The translations under genes were made by a program, and so were the position numbers. Shown one piece after another: positions 1 to 5,881 of a stretch of DNA of 5,881 nucleotides. Source of the stretch: Thermoflexales bacterium (lineage in GTDB: Bacteria > Chloroflexota > Anaerolineae > J036 > Brachytrichaceae); the NCBI GenBank assembly GCA_017998555.1, contig JAGOCU010000159.1, forward strand, positions 1-5,881, read 5' to 3'. How positions within the stretch are numbered: position 1 is the first letter of the stretch; each line of letters starts with the position of its first letter. The notes under the pieces were generated by a model that saw only the letters and a program-made list of their open reading frames with translations, was not told the origin of the DNA and did not search any database.

Positions 1-1
1 G

Positions 2-310
2 CAGATCTGGCTGGACGTCAACGCATCCGGGTGGTATGACCGGATTCACCAGGCGCTGACGCATCCGTATGTCCTCTCTCGTTCGTGGCAGGCGATGCGG
101 GCGCGATTTGAGATGGAGGACCAGCCTGAGGCGGTCATGCTCTGGTCGGAGGAGGACGAGCACCGCGCCCGGCAGGACATGCTGCGGCGGGTGATCGTCG
201 GGTTGTGCGATCGCTGCGGCGACCGGCTGTATCTGGCATCGAGCCAGCTCGGGCTGAGCGGACAGGAGGAGGCCGGCGCGCTGGCGCGGGCCCTGCAACG
301 CGCGCTATGA
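2..310 (+). CDS. C-terminal end of a probable UvrD/AddB-like protein (5' partial)
   Basis: Only the last 102 residues and the stop are in the window; the frame is open from base 2. The visible part is soluble, with no signal peptide or membrane segment. It has an LTHPYVLSRSW stretch (visible residues 19-29), then a region (about 62-88) with RRVIVGLCDRCGDRLYLASS and G-x-E-x-x-G. This resembles helicase motif VI and the strand after it (usually LLYVALTRAR-x-x-L-x-L), but GLCDRC replaces ALTRAR and the arginine finger position is not convincing. That would suit the inactive helicase half of an AddB-like subunit. There is no PD-(D/E)XK motif and no terminal cysteine cluster in this tail. The stop overlaps the helicase start as ATGA, so the two are probably co-translated. 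Family assignment rests on a short tail plus context and is tentative; the reading frame itself is secure. Confidence 0.6.
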   Translation, partial: QIWLDVNASGWYDRIHQALTHPYVLSRSWQAMRARFEMEDQPEAVMLWSEEDEHRARQDMLRRVIVGLCDRCGDRLYLASSQLGLSGQEEAGALARALQRAL

Positions 311-2592
311 GCGAGCCAATCCGACCCGCCTTCATTCTGCGCCCGGAGCAGGAGGAAATCGCCCGATATCAAGGCGGGTTGATGCGGGTATCGGCTGTGC
401 CCGGCAGCGGCAAGACCCAAACCCTGGCGGCGCTCACGACCCGCCTGCTGAAGAGCGGCCGCATTCCGCCCGAAGGCGAAATCCTCATCGTCACGTTCAC
501 CAACTCGGCGGTCGACAACATCCGGGCCCGCATCCGGGCGATGCTGGCGGCGGAAGGGGCGATTGCCGACGTCGGCTACAAGGTGCTGACCCTGCACGGG
601 CTGGCCTATCTCATCATCCGCGAGCGCCCGGATCTGGCCGGGATCAGCGTCGATTTCGCGATGGACGATGAGTTGAGCGGGCGCCAGACCATTCCCGAGG
701 CGTCCCGGGCCTATCAGCGCGAGAACCGCGACTACTGGCTGAGCTTTATCCCGACGGATCTCGGCGCCGCGCGGCGGGACAAGGCCGAAGAGAACTGGAG
801 CGACAAAACCGAGGCCATCGCCCGCGAGGTCATTCGGATGGCCAAGAATCTACGTTGGACGAGCGCGGACTTGCTGGCGCGCCTCGCCGAGGCCGGCGAA
901 GCGCCGGGCGGAAGCTCGGCGGTGTCGCCATTCCTGCGCATGGGCGCGCGGCTGTACGAACGATATGAGGACATCCTGCGTTCGGGCGGCCGGCTGGACT
1001 TCGACGATCTGATCTGGCGGGCCGTTTCCGCCCTCGACAATGACGACGGTTTTCGGCGCCGGCTGGGCGAGCGCTTCTGCTACATCCTCGAAGATGAAGC
1101 CCAGGACAGCACCCCGCTCCAGGAGGACATCCTGGAGCGCCTGTCGCGCGAACGCGGCAACTGGGTCCGGGTGGGCGATCCCAATCAGGCGATCATGACC
1201 ACCTTCACCGCCTCCAGTGTCCGGTTTTTCCGGGATGATTTTCCGCGCCGGCCGGGTGTGCGCGGTCTGCCGCTGTCGGTCAGCGGGCGAAGCGCGCCGG
1301 CAATATACGCGCTGGCCAACCGTCTGGCGATCTGGTCGGAGGAACGCCATCCCGAACGGGAGGCGCGGCAGCTTGCCCTGTCGGCCGCGACGCTGATCCG
1401 ACCAACGGACCCAGGTGATCCGCAGCCCAATCCGGCCGATGCCCCGGGCGGTATCCAGGCCCGGCCCTATGCCGACGATGACGCGCAGGCTGACGCTGTG
1501 GCGCGCGGGGCCTTGCGCTTTGTCGTCGACCACCCCGAAGCGACCTGCGCGATTCTGGCCCCGACCAACGGGTTTGGCGAGAAGATCGTCGCCCGCCTCG
1601 AGGTCAATCAGGGCCGGCGCGAGCGGCCGCTCTACGAGGACCATCTGCGCAACTCGGTGGCGGTCCGCAACGTGGCCGAGGTGCTGGCCAGTGGGGTGGC
1701 GTTGTGCGCGTCTCCCCAGCAGGGCAAGACCCTGATGGAGCTGCGCCGCGCCTTGCGGGCGCTCGAGGACGCCAGCGCCCGGCAGCCTCGCCAAGACCAC
1801 GTGGATGCGCTGCTGCGATCGGCCTGGGCGGAGCGGTTGCTGTTTCCTTCGCCGCTGGCCGAGCCGGCGCTCCCCGAACGGGTCGAAGTCAGCGTGGAAG
1901 AGGCAACCGAGATGCAGACCCTCGCCGGGCGCGCATCCAAGTGGGTGCGGGCGAGCGCGCTGCCGATCGATCAGCTCATGCTGACGATCGCCCACGATAC
2001 GTTCAGCCAGGATGCCGATCTGGCGATCGCGCACAGTCTGGCGACCAGCCTGCGCCGGGTGGCCGCCCTGCACCCGCGCTGGGATCTGGCGGAGTTGGCG
2101 GCCGAGCTTGAAAGCATCGCGGCCAACCGCCAGCAATTCCTGAGCAAGTCGCTCCTCGAGACTGGTTTTGTGGCCCGACCCGGCATCGTGGCGGTGACGA
2201 CCCTGCACAAGGCCAAGGGGCTGGAATGGGACCGGGTGTATCTCACCTGCATGGACACCCTGGAATTCCCGCATGATGCCGACGCGCCGTTTCGGGGCGA
2301 AGCCTGGTATCTGGGCGGGCGCGATCCGGCGCTCGAGGCGCGGGCGCAGCTTGAGGAGATTGCGGCCGGGCTGCGGGAGGGTCGGCCGTCGAATATGGAC
2401 GAACGCGGGCTGGCGCGTATGGCCCGCCTGGAGTACATTGCCGAGCGGATGCGGCTGTTGTATGTTGGCATCACCCGCGCGCGGCGCGAGCTGCGCATCT
2501 CGTGGTCCGAGCGCCGATCGAACGGCGCCAATGCTCTCGCTCTTGCGCTCAGCGCGCAGGGCCTTGAAACAAATGACACATCCAGAACCTGA
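307..2592 (+). CDS. UvrD/AddA-like superfamily 1 ATP-dependent DNA helicase
   Basis: A 761-residue helicase expected to move along single-stranded DNA using ATP, in recombination or repair. Visible motifs in order: Q-motif with L11-x3-Q15; Walker A SAVPGSGKT (29-37); motif Ia IVTFTNSAVDNI (61-72); motif Ib TLHG (95-98); motif II EDEAQD (262-267); motif III VGDPNQAI (289-296); a motif IV-like segment LSVSGRS (323-329) in place of the usual NYRS; motif V TTLHKAKGLEWD (631-642); motif VI LLYVGITRAR (717-726). All catalytic motifs are intact, so it should be an active ATPase. It stops about 35 residues after motif VI, so it lacks the C-terminal nuclease of AddA/RecB; a nuclease is encoded two genes downstream. 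ATG307 is preferred because it overlaps the previous stop as ATGA and sits just before the Q-motif; an ATG at 205 would overlap the previous gene by over 100 bases. No strong Shine-Dalgarno sequence lies nearby, so it probably relies on translational coupling. The exact subfamily is uncertain. Confidence 0.93.
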   Translation: MSEPIRPAFILRPEQEEIARYQGGLMRVSAVPGSGKTQTLAALTTRLLKSGRIPPEGEILIVTFTNSAVDNIRARIRAMLAAEGAIADVGYKVLTLHGLAYLIIRERPDLAGISVDFAMDDELSGRQTIPEASRAYQRENRDYWLSFIPTDLGAARRDKAEENWSDKTEAIAREVIRMAKNLRWTSADLLARLAEAGEAPGGSSAVSPFLRMGARLYERYEDILRSGGRLDFDDLIWRAVSALDNDDGFRRRLGERFCYILEDEAQDSTPLQEDILERLSRERGNWVRVGDPNQAIMTTFTASSVRFFRDDFPRRPGVRGLPLSVSGRSAPAIYALANRLAIWSEERHPEREARQLALSAATLIRPTDPGDPQPNPADAPGGIQARPYADDDAQADAVARGALRFVVDHPEATCAILAPTNGFGEKIVARLEVNQGRRERPLYEDHLRNSVAVRNVAEVLASGVALCASPQQGKTLMELRRALRALEDASARQPRQDHVDALLRSAWAERLLFPSPLAEPALPERVEVSVEEATEMQTLAGRASKWVRASALPIDQLMLTIAHDTFSQDADLAIAHSLATSLRRVAALHPRWDLAELAAELESIAANRQQFLSKSLLETGFVARPGIVAVTTLHKAKGLEWDRVYLTCMDTLEFPHDADAPFRGEAWYLGGRDPALEARAQLEEIAAGLREGRPSNMDERGLARMARLEYIAERMRLLYVGITRARRELRISWSERRSNGANALALALSAQGLETNDTSRT

Positions 2593-3310
2593 CTACGGCC
2601 GCTCGGCGCGTCTCTACGACGCCATTTACGCCTTCAAGGACTACGCCCACGAGGCGGACACGCTGCGCTGGCTTCTGGACGCGCGCGGCGTGCGCGACGG
2701 CGCGACCCTGCTCGACGTGGCGTGCGGCACGGGCGCCCATCTGGCCTATCTCAAAATGCACTTTCAGGCCGAGGGTCTCGATGCAAGCCCCGATATGCTG
2801 GAGATCGCCCACCAGCGGCATCGCGATATCCCCTTGCATCAGGCCGACATGCTGACCTTTGATCTGGGCAAGACGTTCGACGCGGTCGTGTGCCTGTTCA
2901 GCGCCATCGGGCATGCCCGGACCGAAGCCGGTCTGCGCCAGGCCGTCGCCAATATGGCCCGGCATGTCGCGCCGGGCGGCTGGCTGGTTATCGAACCCTT
3001 CTTCACTCCAGACGCATGGTTTCCCGGCAGCGTGCACTCGCGCTATATCGACCAACGCAACTTTCATGTCTGCCGCATGAATGTCAGTGATCTGCAGGGA
3101 TCTCTCGCGATCATGGAAATGCACTATCTGGTCGGCACGCCGGATGGCGTTGAGAATTTCGTGGAGCGGTTCGAGCTCGGGTTGTGGACGCGCGAGCAGA
3201 TGATCGCGGCTTTTGTCGACGCCGGATTGACGGTAGAGGCCTTTGACGATGGCTTGATGGGGCGCGGCCTGTATGTCGGTCACAAACCAGCACTCGGGCA
3301 CGATGGGTGA
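2573..3310 (+). CDS. Class I SAM-dependent methyltransferase, DesVI/TylM1-like
   Basis: A 245-residue cytosolic Rossmann-fold methyltransferase. Seen: YDAIYAFKDYAHEAD (residues 15-29), SAM motif I LLDVACGTG (46-54), GLDASPDML with acidic D70 at the end of strand 2 (68-76), HQADM (89-93), FDAVVCLFSAIGH (102-114), APGGWLVIEPF, HYLVG and a closing GLMGRGLYVG. This series is what I recall for the sugar N,N-dimethyltransferases DesVI and TylM1; Y15 and H114 line up with the active-site Tyr and His remembered for TylM1. There is no DPPY-type motif IV or PCQ motif, so a DNA base methyltransferase is unlikely despite the DNA-processing neighbours. The true substrate is unknown and no sugar-nucleotide genes are visible. 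ATG2573 lies inside the helicase gene (20-base overlap) and gives the N-terminus expected for the family. A weak AGGG lies about 11 bases upstream. Its stop overlaps the nuclease start by 8 bases, so it is part of the operon. Confidence 0.9.
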   Translation: MTHPEPDYGRSARLYDAIYAFKDYAHEADTLRWLLDARGVRDGATLLDVACGTGAHLAYLKMHFQAEGLDASPDMLEIAHQRHRDIPLHQADMLTFDLGKTFDAVVCLFSAIGHARTEAGLRQAVANMARHVAPGGWLVIEPFFTPDAWFPGSVHSRYIDQRNFHVCRMNVSDLQGSLAIMEMHYLVGTPDGVENFVERFELGLWTREQMIAAFVDAGLTVEAFDDGLMGRGLYVGHKPALGHDG

Positions 3311-4139
3311 GCTTGATCCGGGATTCGTCTTCAGCCAGCACAGCCTGGCCGACTACGATGCCTGCGCGCGTCGGTTCTACTTGCGCTTTGTTGCGCGCCA
3401 GGCCTGGCCGATGGTCGAGGAGGGGCCGGAGGGTTTGACTGCGCTCGATCGCCAGGCCTATCTGCGCCAGGGAAAGACGCTGCACCGCTGGATAGAGCGG
3501 CGCCTGCTGGGGCTTCCCGCGGGCGCTGAGAGCGACGGGTCCCTGGACGTGGAGCTGGCAGTCTGGTGGGAACGGTTTTTGGCGACTGATCTGTCGGCTC
3601 TGCCGGCCCGGCGCACGCCCGAGCTCGAGTTGGCCTGCGTCGTGGGGGGATCCCGGCTGTACGCCCGCTTCGATCTGTTGGCCGTGGATGACGACGGCGG
3701 GGCGGTGATCGTGGACTGGAAAACCTTGCGCGGCCCGAGGCCGCCGCCGCCCGCATTTTTCCGCGACCGGCTGCAGACCCGGGTGTATCTGTACGCGCTG
3801 GCGGCGGCCGGCGCGCCGTATAACGCCGGTCGGGCTTTTGACCCGGACCGGTTGAGCATGCGCTACTGGCTGGCGAACTATCCCGAGCGTCCGTGGGTGG
3901 ATGTGCCGTATAGCCGCGCGGATTTTGAGGCCGATGGTCGGCGCCTGTCAGCCATGGTCGCCGCGATTCGAGCGCGATCCGGCGAGGCCGCGTTCGAGAA
4001 AACCGAGCGCCTGCAGACCTGCGCGCTGTGCGACTATCGCACGTTGTGCGCGCGCGGCGCAGCGGGCGACCCCGCGGCTGAGATGCTGGATGATGCGGCG
4101 CTGCTCGATGATACGGATGCGCCTGCGCTGGAGTATTGA
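3303..4139 (+). CDS. RecB/Cas4/AddB-type PD-(D/E)XK nuclease with Fe-S cysteines
   Basis: A 278-residue stand-alone nuclease predicted to cut DNA with bound Mg or Mn. Seen in order: FSQHSLADYDACARRFY with C21; GKTLHRWIE with H61; RFDLL with metal ligand D124; VIVDWKT with D138 and K140; LQTRVYLYALA with Q158 and Y162 (the QxxxY motif of RecB-type nucleases); then CALCDYRTLC giving C240, C243 and C249. One N-terminal cysteine plus C-x2-C-x5-C near the end is the iron-sulfur signature of AddB and Cas4. All active-site residues are present. The protein ends in an acidic, Asp-rich tail (about 255-278). It probably supplies the nuclease missing from the helicase two genes upstream. ATG3303 overlaps the methyltransferase stop by 8 bases and places the SxxSLxxYxxC motif at the very N-terminus. 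An in-frame ATG at 3273 would add 10 residues at the cost of a 38-base overlap and cannot be excluded. Cas4 itself is unlikely: the protein is long for Cas4 and no CRISPR or cas genes are seen. Confidence 0.9.
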   Translation: MGELDPGFVFSQHSLADYDACARRFYLRFVARQAWPMVEEGPEGLTALDRQAYLRQGKTLHRWIERRLLGLPAGAESDGSLDVELAVWWERFLATDLSALPARRTPELELACVVGGSRLYARFDLLAVDDDGGAVIVDWKTLRGPRPPPPAFFRDRLQTRVYLYALAAAGAPYNAGRAFDPDRLSMRYWLANYPERPWVDVPYSRADFEADGRRLSAMVAAIRARSGEAAFEKTERLQTCALCDYRTLCARGAAGDPAAEMLDDAALLDDTDAPALEY

Positions 4140-4155
4140 ATGCTTTCAGCCCGGT

Positions 4156-4204
4156 TGGCGAGGTCACGATCCCCGCGCGAATCGCGGCGATCATGACCTC
4201 GCCA
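4156..4204. repeat. 22-base imperfect inverted repeat (terminator or operator)
   Basis: The two arms, 4156-4177 and 4183-4204, match at 20 of 22 positions around the 5-base loop CGAAT. The mismatches are C4167 against A and C4172 against C. The arm core reads GAGGTCA-(C/T)-GATC-(C/G)-CCGCG. It lies 16 bases after the nuclease stop, in the only gene-free stretch of the window. As RNA it would form a strong GC-rich hairpin suited to ending the upstream operon or protecting its 3' end, but no T-run follows, so it is not a classic intrinsic terminator. Its right arm overlaps the candidate -35 element of the next gene, so a DNA operator for a dimeric regulator is equally possible. Confidence 0.6.
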
Positions 4205-4227
4205 GAAGCGTCTGATATCTCTACAAT
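4199..4227 (+). promoter_or_regulatory. Candidate promoter for the aldolase gene, leaderless layout
   Basis: TACAAT at 4222-4227 differs from the consensus -10 by one base. TCGCCA at 4199-4204, 17 bases upstream, matches 4 of 6 bases of the -35 consensus. Only 7 bases (GGGCCCC) separate the -10 hexamer from ATG4235, so transcription would start at or next to the start codon and the message would have almost no leader. No Shine-Dalgarno sequence precedes the ATG, which fits. Prediction by eye only. Confidence 0.45.
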
Positions 4228-4234
4228 GGGCCCC

Positions 4235-5881
4235 ATGCAATCTTTGTGGAATGACGCTGATGCGGCGGCCTGCCGCTCCGATCTTGAACTTCGCGCGTAC
4301 ACCTCCCGCCTGCTCGGGCGGGACAAGACCCTGGTCCTGCACGGCGGCGGCAACACGTCGGTCAAACTGCGGATCACCAATATCGTCGGGGAAGACGAGG
4401 ACATCCTGTTTGTCAAGGGCAGCGGTTGGGATCTCGAGACCATCCAGCCGGCGGGATTTTCGCCCTGCCGGATGACGCATTTGCTGAAACTGTCCCGGCT
4501 TGACAGCATGAGCGACGCCCAGATGGCGGCCGAACTGAAGAACAACATGACCAATGCCGGCGCGCCCGCGCCATCGGTGGAGGCCATTCTGCACGCGCTG
4601 CTGCCGTTCAAGTGGGTCGACCACACGCACGCGGATGCGGTCGTTGCGCTGACCAACACCCCGGACGGAGAGGCCCGCATCCGCGCGGTGTATGGCGACA
4701 CCCTGGTCATCATCCCGTATGTGATGCCCGGATTTGAGCTGGCGAAGGCTGTGGCTGGCGCGTGGCCGATACAGGCCCATGCCGGGACGATCGGGATGGT
4801 GTTGATGGGTCACGGGATCTTCTCGTTTGGGTCGAGCGCCCGTGAATCGTACGAGCGGATGATCGCTCTTGTCGAACTGGCCGAGCGCCATGCCGGACCC
4901 CGTGCCGCTCACGCCGCGCAGGGCGCGCCAGAGCCGGACCTGGATCGCGCGCGGATGATGGCCGATCTGCGCAAGGCGATATCGGACGCCGCAGGGGCGC
5001 CGATGATCGTCTCACTTCACGCCGACACCCGCAGTCTGGCCTTTGCTCGCCGGCCCGATCTGGAGGCGCTCAGCCAGCAGGGACCGGCGACGCCCGATCA
5101 CATCATCCGCACCAAGCGCGTGCCGATGCTGGGGCGGGATGTGCCTGGCTATGTCGCCGCATACGAACGCTACTTTGCCACGCGCGGACTGCGCGAAGGC
5201 GCGGCGCTGGCCGTCAGTCGCGCCGCGACGCCCGACCTTGTCATGCTCGACCCGGCCCCGCGGATTGCGCTCGATCCGGAGCTCGGTCTGATCGCCGCCG
5301 GCCGCACGCCGCGGGATGCCGCGATCGCCGAGGAGGTCTATCGCCATACGATGGACATCTTTGAGACCGCTGATGCGCTGGGCGGGTGGGTGGCGCTTCC
5401 GGCGCCGCAGCTCTTTGATGTCGAGTACTGGGATCTCGAGCAGGCCAAGCTGCGCCGGGCGGGCCAGCCGCCCATCCTGGCCGGCGAGGTGGCGCTGGTG
5501 ACCGGGGCGGCCTCGGGGATTGGCAAGGCGTGCGCAGAAGCGCTGCTCAAACGCGGCGCGGCGGTGGTGGGTGTTGATCTGCAACCGTTGGTTGATGGGC
5601 GCTGGTCGAACGATCCGGCCTGTCTCGGAGCGCAGTGCGATATCACCGATGAAGCCGCGATGCGGGACGTCATCGCCCGTGCGGTCGAACGTTTTGGCGG
5701 TCTCGATATGCTGGTGGTGAACGCGGGTATCTTCCCGAAGAGCGCGAAAATCGCGGCTTTGTCCACCGAGTTGTGGCAGAAGGTGATGCGGGTCAACGTC
5801 GATGCGAACCTGGCGCTGATGCGCGACGCGCACCCGTTTCTGGCCCGCTCACCGCGGGGCGGCCGGGTGGTCGTGATCGGG
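4235..5881 (+). CDS. Bifunctional class II aldolase/short-chain dehydrogenase (3' partial)
   Basis: The frame stays open to the window end and shows 549 residues; I recall the family as roughly 670-700. The N-terminal half (about 1-230) is a class II (zinc) aldolase/adducin domain: LHGGGNTSV (35-43), VKGSGWDL, PSVEAILH with probable catalytic E116, DHTHAD with zinc ligands H130 and H132, PYVMPGF, and MGHGIFSFG with third ligand H193. After a central segment of about 190 residues comes an SDR Rossmann domain: TGAASGIG (423-430), D448 ending strand 2 (suggesting NAD rather than NADP), CDITD with D469, and NAG (496-498). The window ends just before the expected catalytic Ser and YxxxK. The layout matches the rhamnulose-1-phosphate aldolase/lactaldehyde dehydrogenase fusion, which would split a sugar phosphate into DHAP and L-lactaldehyde and oxidise the aldehyde to lactate. 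No other rhamnose genes are visible, so the substrate is inferred. ATG4226 is in frame but falls within the candidate -10 box, so ATG4235 is preferred. Confidence 0.9.
   Translation, partial: MQSLWNDADAAACRSDLELRAYTSRLLGRDKTLVLHGGGNTSVKLRITNIVGEDEDILFVKGSGWDLETIQPAGFSPCRMTHLLKLSRLDSMSDAQMAAELKNNMTNAGAPAPSVEAILHALLPFKWVDHTHADAVVALTNTPDGEARIRAVYGDTLVIIPYVMPGFELAKAVAGAWPIQAHAGTIGMVLMGHGIFSFGSSARESYERMIALVELAERHAGPRAAHAAQGAPEPDLDRARMMADLRKAISDAAGAPMIVSLHADTRSLAFARRPDLEALSQQGPATPDHIIRTKRVPMLGRDVPGYVAAYERYFATRGLREGAALAVSRAATPDLVMLDPAPRIALDPELGLIAAGRTPRDAAIAEEVYRHTMDIFETADALGGWVALPAPQLFDVEYWDLEQAKLRRAGQPPILAGEVALVTGAASGIGKACAEALLKRGAAVVGVDLQPLVDGRWSNDPACLGAQCDITDEAAMRDVIARAVERFGGLDMLVVNAGIFPKSAKIAALSTELWQKVMRVNVDANLALMRDAHPFLARSPRGGRVVVIG

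Noticed and set aside
205..306. Upstream extension of the helicase to ATG205
   Set aside because: The added residues are Arg/Gly-rich, resemble no helicase N-terminus, and would overlap the previous gene by over 100 bases. ATG307 with its ATGA overlap is better.
850..2274. Long - strand open frame (474 codons) opposite the helicase
   Set aside because: It mirrors a helicase gene with all motifs intact. Its translation is rich in Arg, Gly, His and Gln with no recognisable domain, typical of antisense frames in high-GC DNA.
2573..4139. Restriction-modification or CRISPR-associated defence system (methyltransferase plus Cas4-like nuclease)
   Set aside because: The methyltransferase lacks DNA methyltransferase motif IV, no specificity or restriction subunit is seen, and there are no direct repeats, cas1 or cas2. 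The RecB-type nuclease fits a repair helicase partner better.
4156..4215. Classic intrinsic terminator
   Set aside because: The hairpin is strong, but the bases after it (AAGCGTCTGATATC) contain no T-run, so it was listed as an inverted repeat of undecided role.
3331..4713. Long - strand open frame (460 codons) across nuclease, gap and aldolase
   Set aside because: It covers two convincing + strand genes plus the intergenic repeat, and its product is low-complexity Arg/Ser/Pro-rich sequence.
5012..5833. - strand open frame (273 codons) opposite the aldolase-dehydrogenase
   Set aside because: It is a shadow of a gene with clear SDR motifs and has no recognisable motif of its own.

Overview
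The window is dense, high-GC bacterial DNA (about two thirds G+C by eye). It holds four genes on the + strand that overlap end to end, then one 95-base gap, then the start of a fifth + strand gene. Nothing on the - strand looks real. The closest remembered matches for the helicase clade, the end of the first gene and the aldolase-dehydrogenase suggest Chloroflexota (Anaerolineae-like). That placement is an impression from protein style, not a search result. No rRNA, tRNA, CRISPR array, insertion sequence or phage gene is visible.

Bases 2-4139 look like one transcription unit. In order it carries: the 3' end of a protein that resembles the last segment of a UvrD/AddB-like protein with a degenerate motif VI (2-310); a complete superfamily 1 UvrD/AddA-like helicase of 761 aa with no nuclease domain (307-2592); a class I SAM methyltransferase of 245 aa with the signature of the DesVI/TylM1 N,N-dimethyltransferase group (2573-3310); and a stand-alone RecB/Cas4/AddB-type PD-(D/E)XK nuclease of 278 aa with a four-cysteine iron-sulfur signature (3303-4139). 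The stop of each gene overlaps the start of the next by 4, 20 and 8 bases, so translation is probably coupled. The most economical reading is an AddAB-like DNA end-processing machine whose nuclease is a separate polypeptide, with a methyltransferase gene lodged in the middle.

Bases 4140-4234 hold a long imperfect inverted repeat (two 22-base arms, 5-base loop). A promoter-like pair follows whose -10 hexamer TACAAT ends 7 bases before an ATG, an arrangement typical of leaderless transcripts. That ATG opens a bifunctional class II aldolase/short-chain dehydrogenase of the rhamnulose-1-phosphate aldolase/lactaldehyde dehydrogenase type (4235 to the window end). The gene is cut just where the catalytic serine of its dehydrogenase half is expected. 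It appears unrelated to the upstream DNA-processing operon.

The parts most worth a second look are the split helicase/nuclease operon with its embedded methyltransferase, and the repeat/leaderless-promoter junction between the two transcription units.
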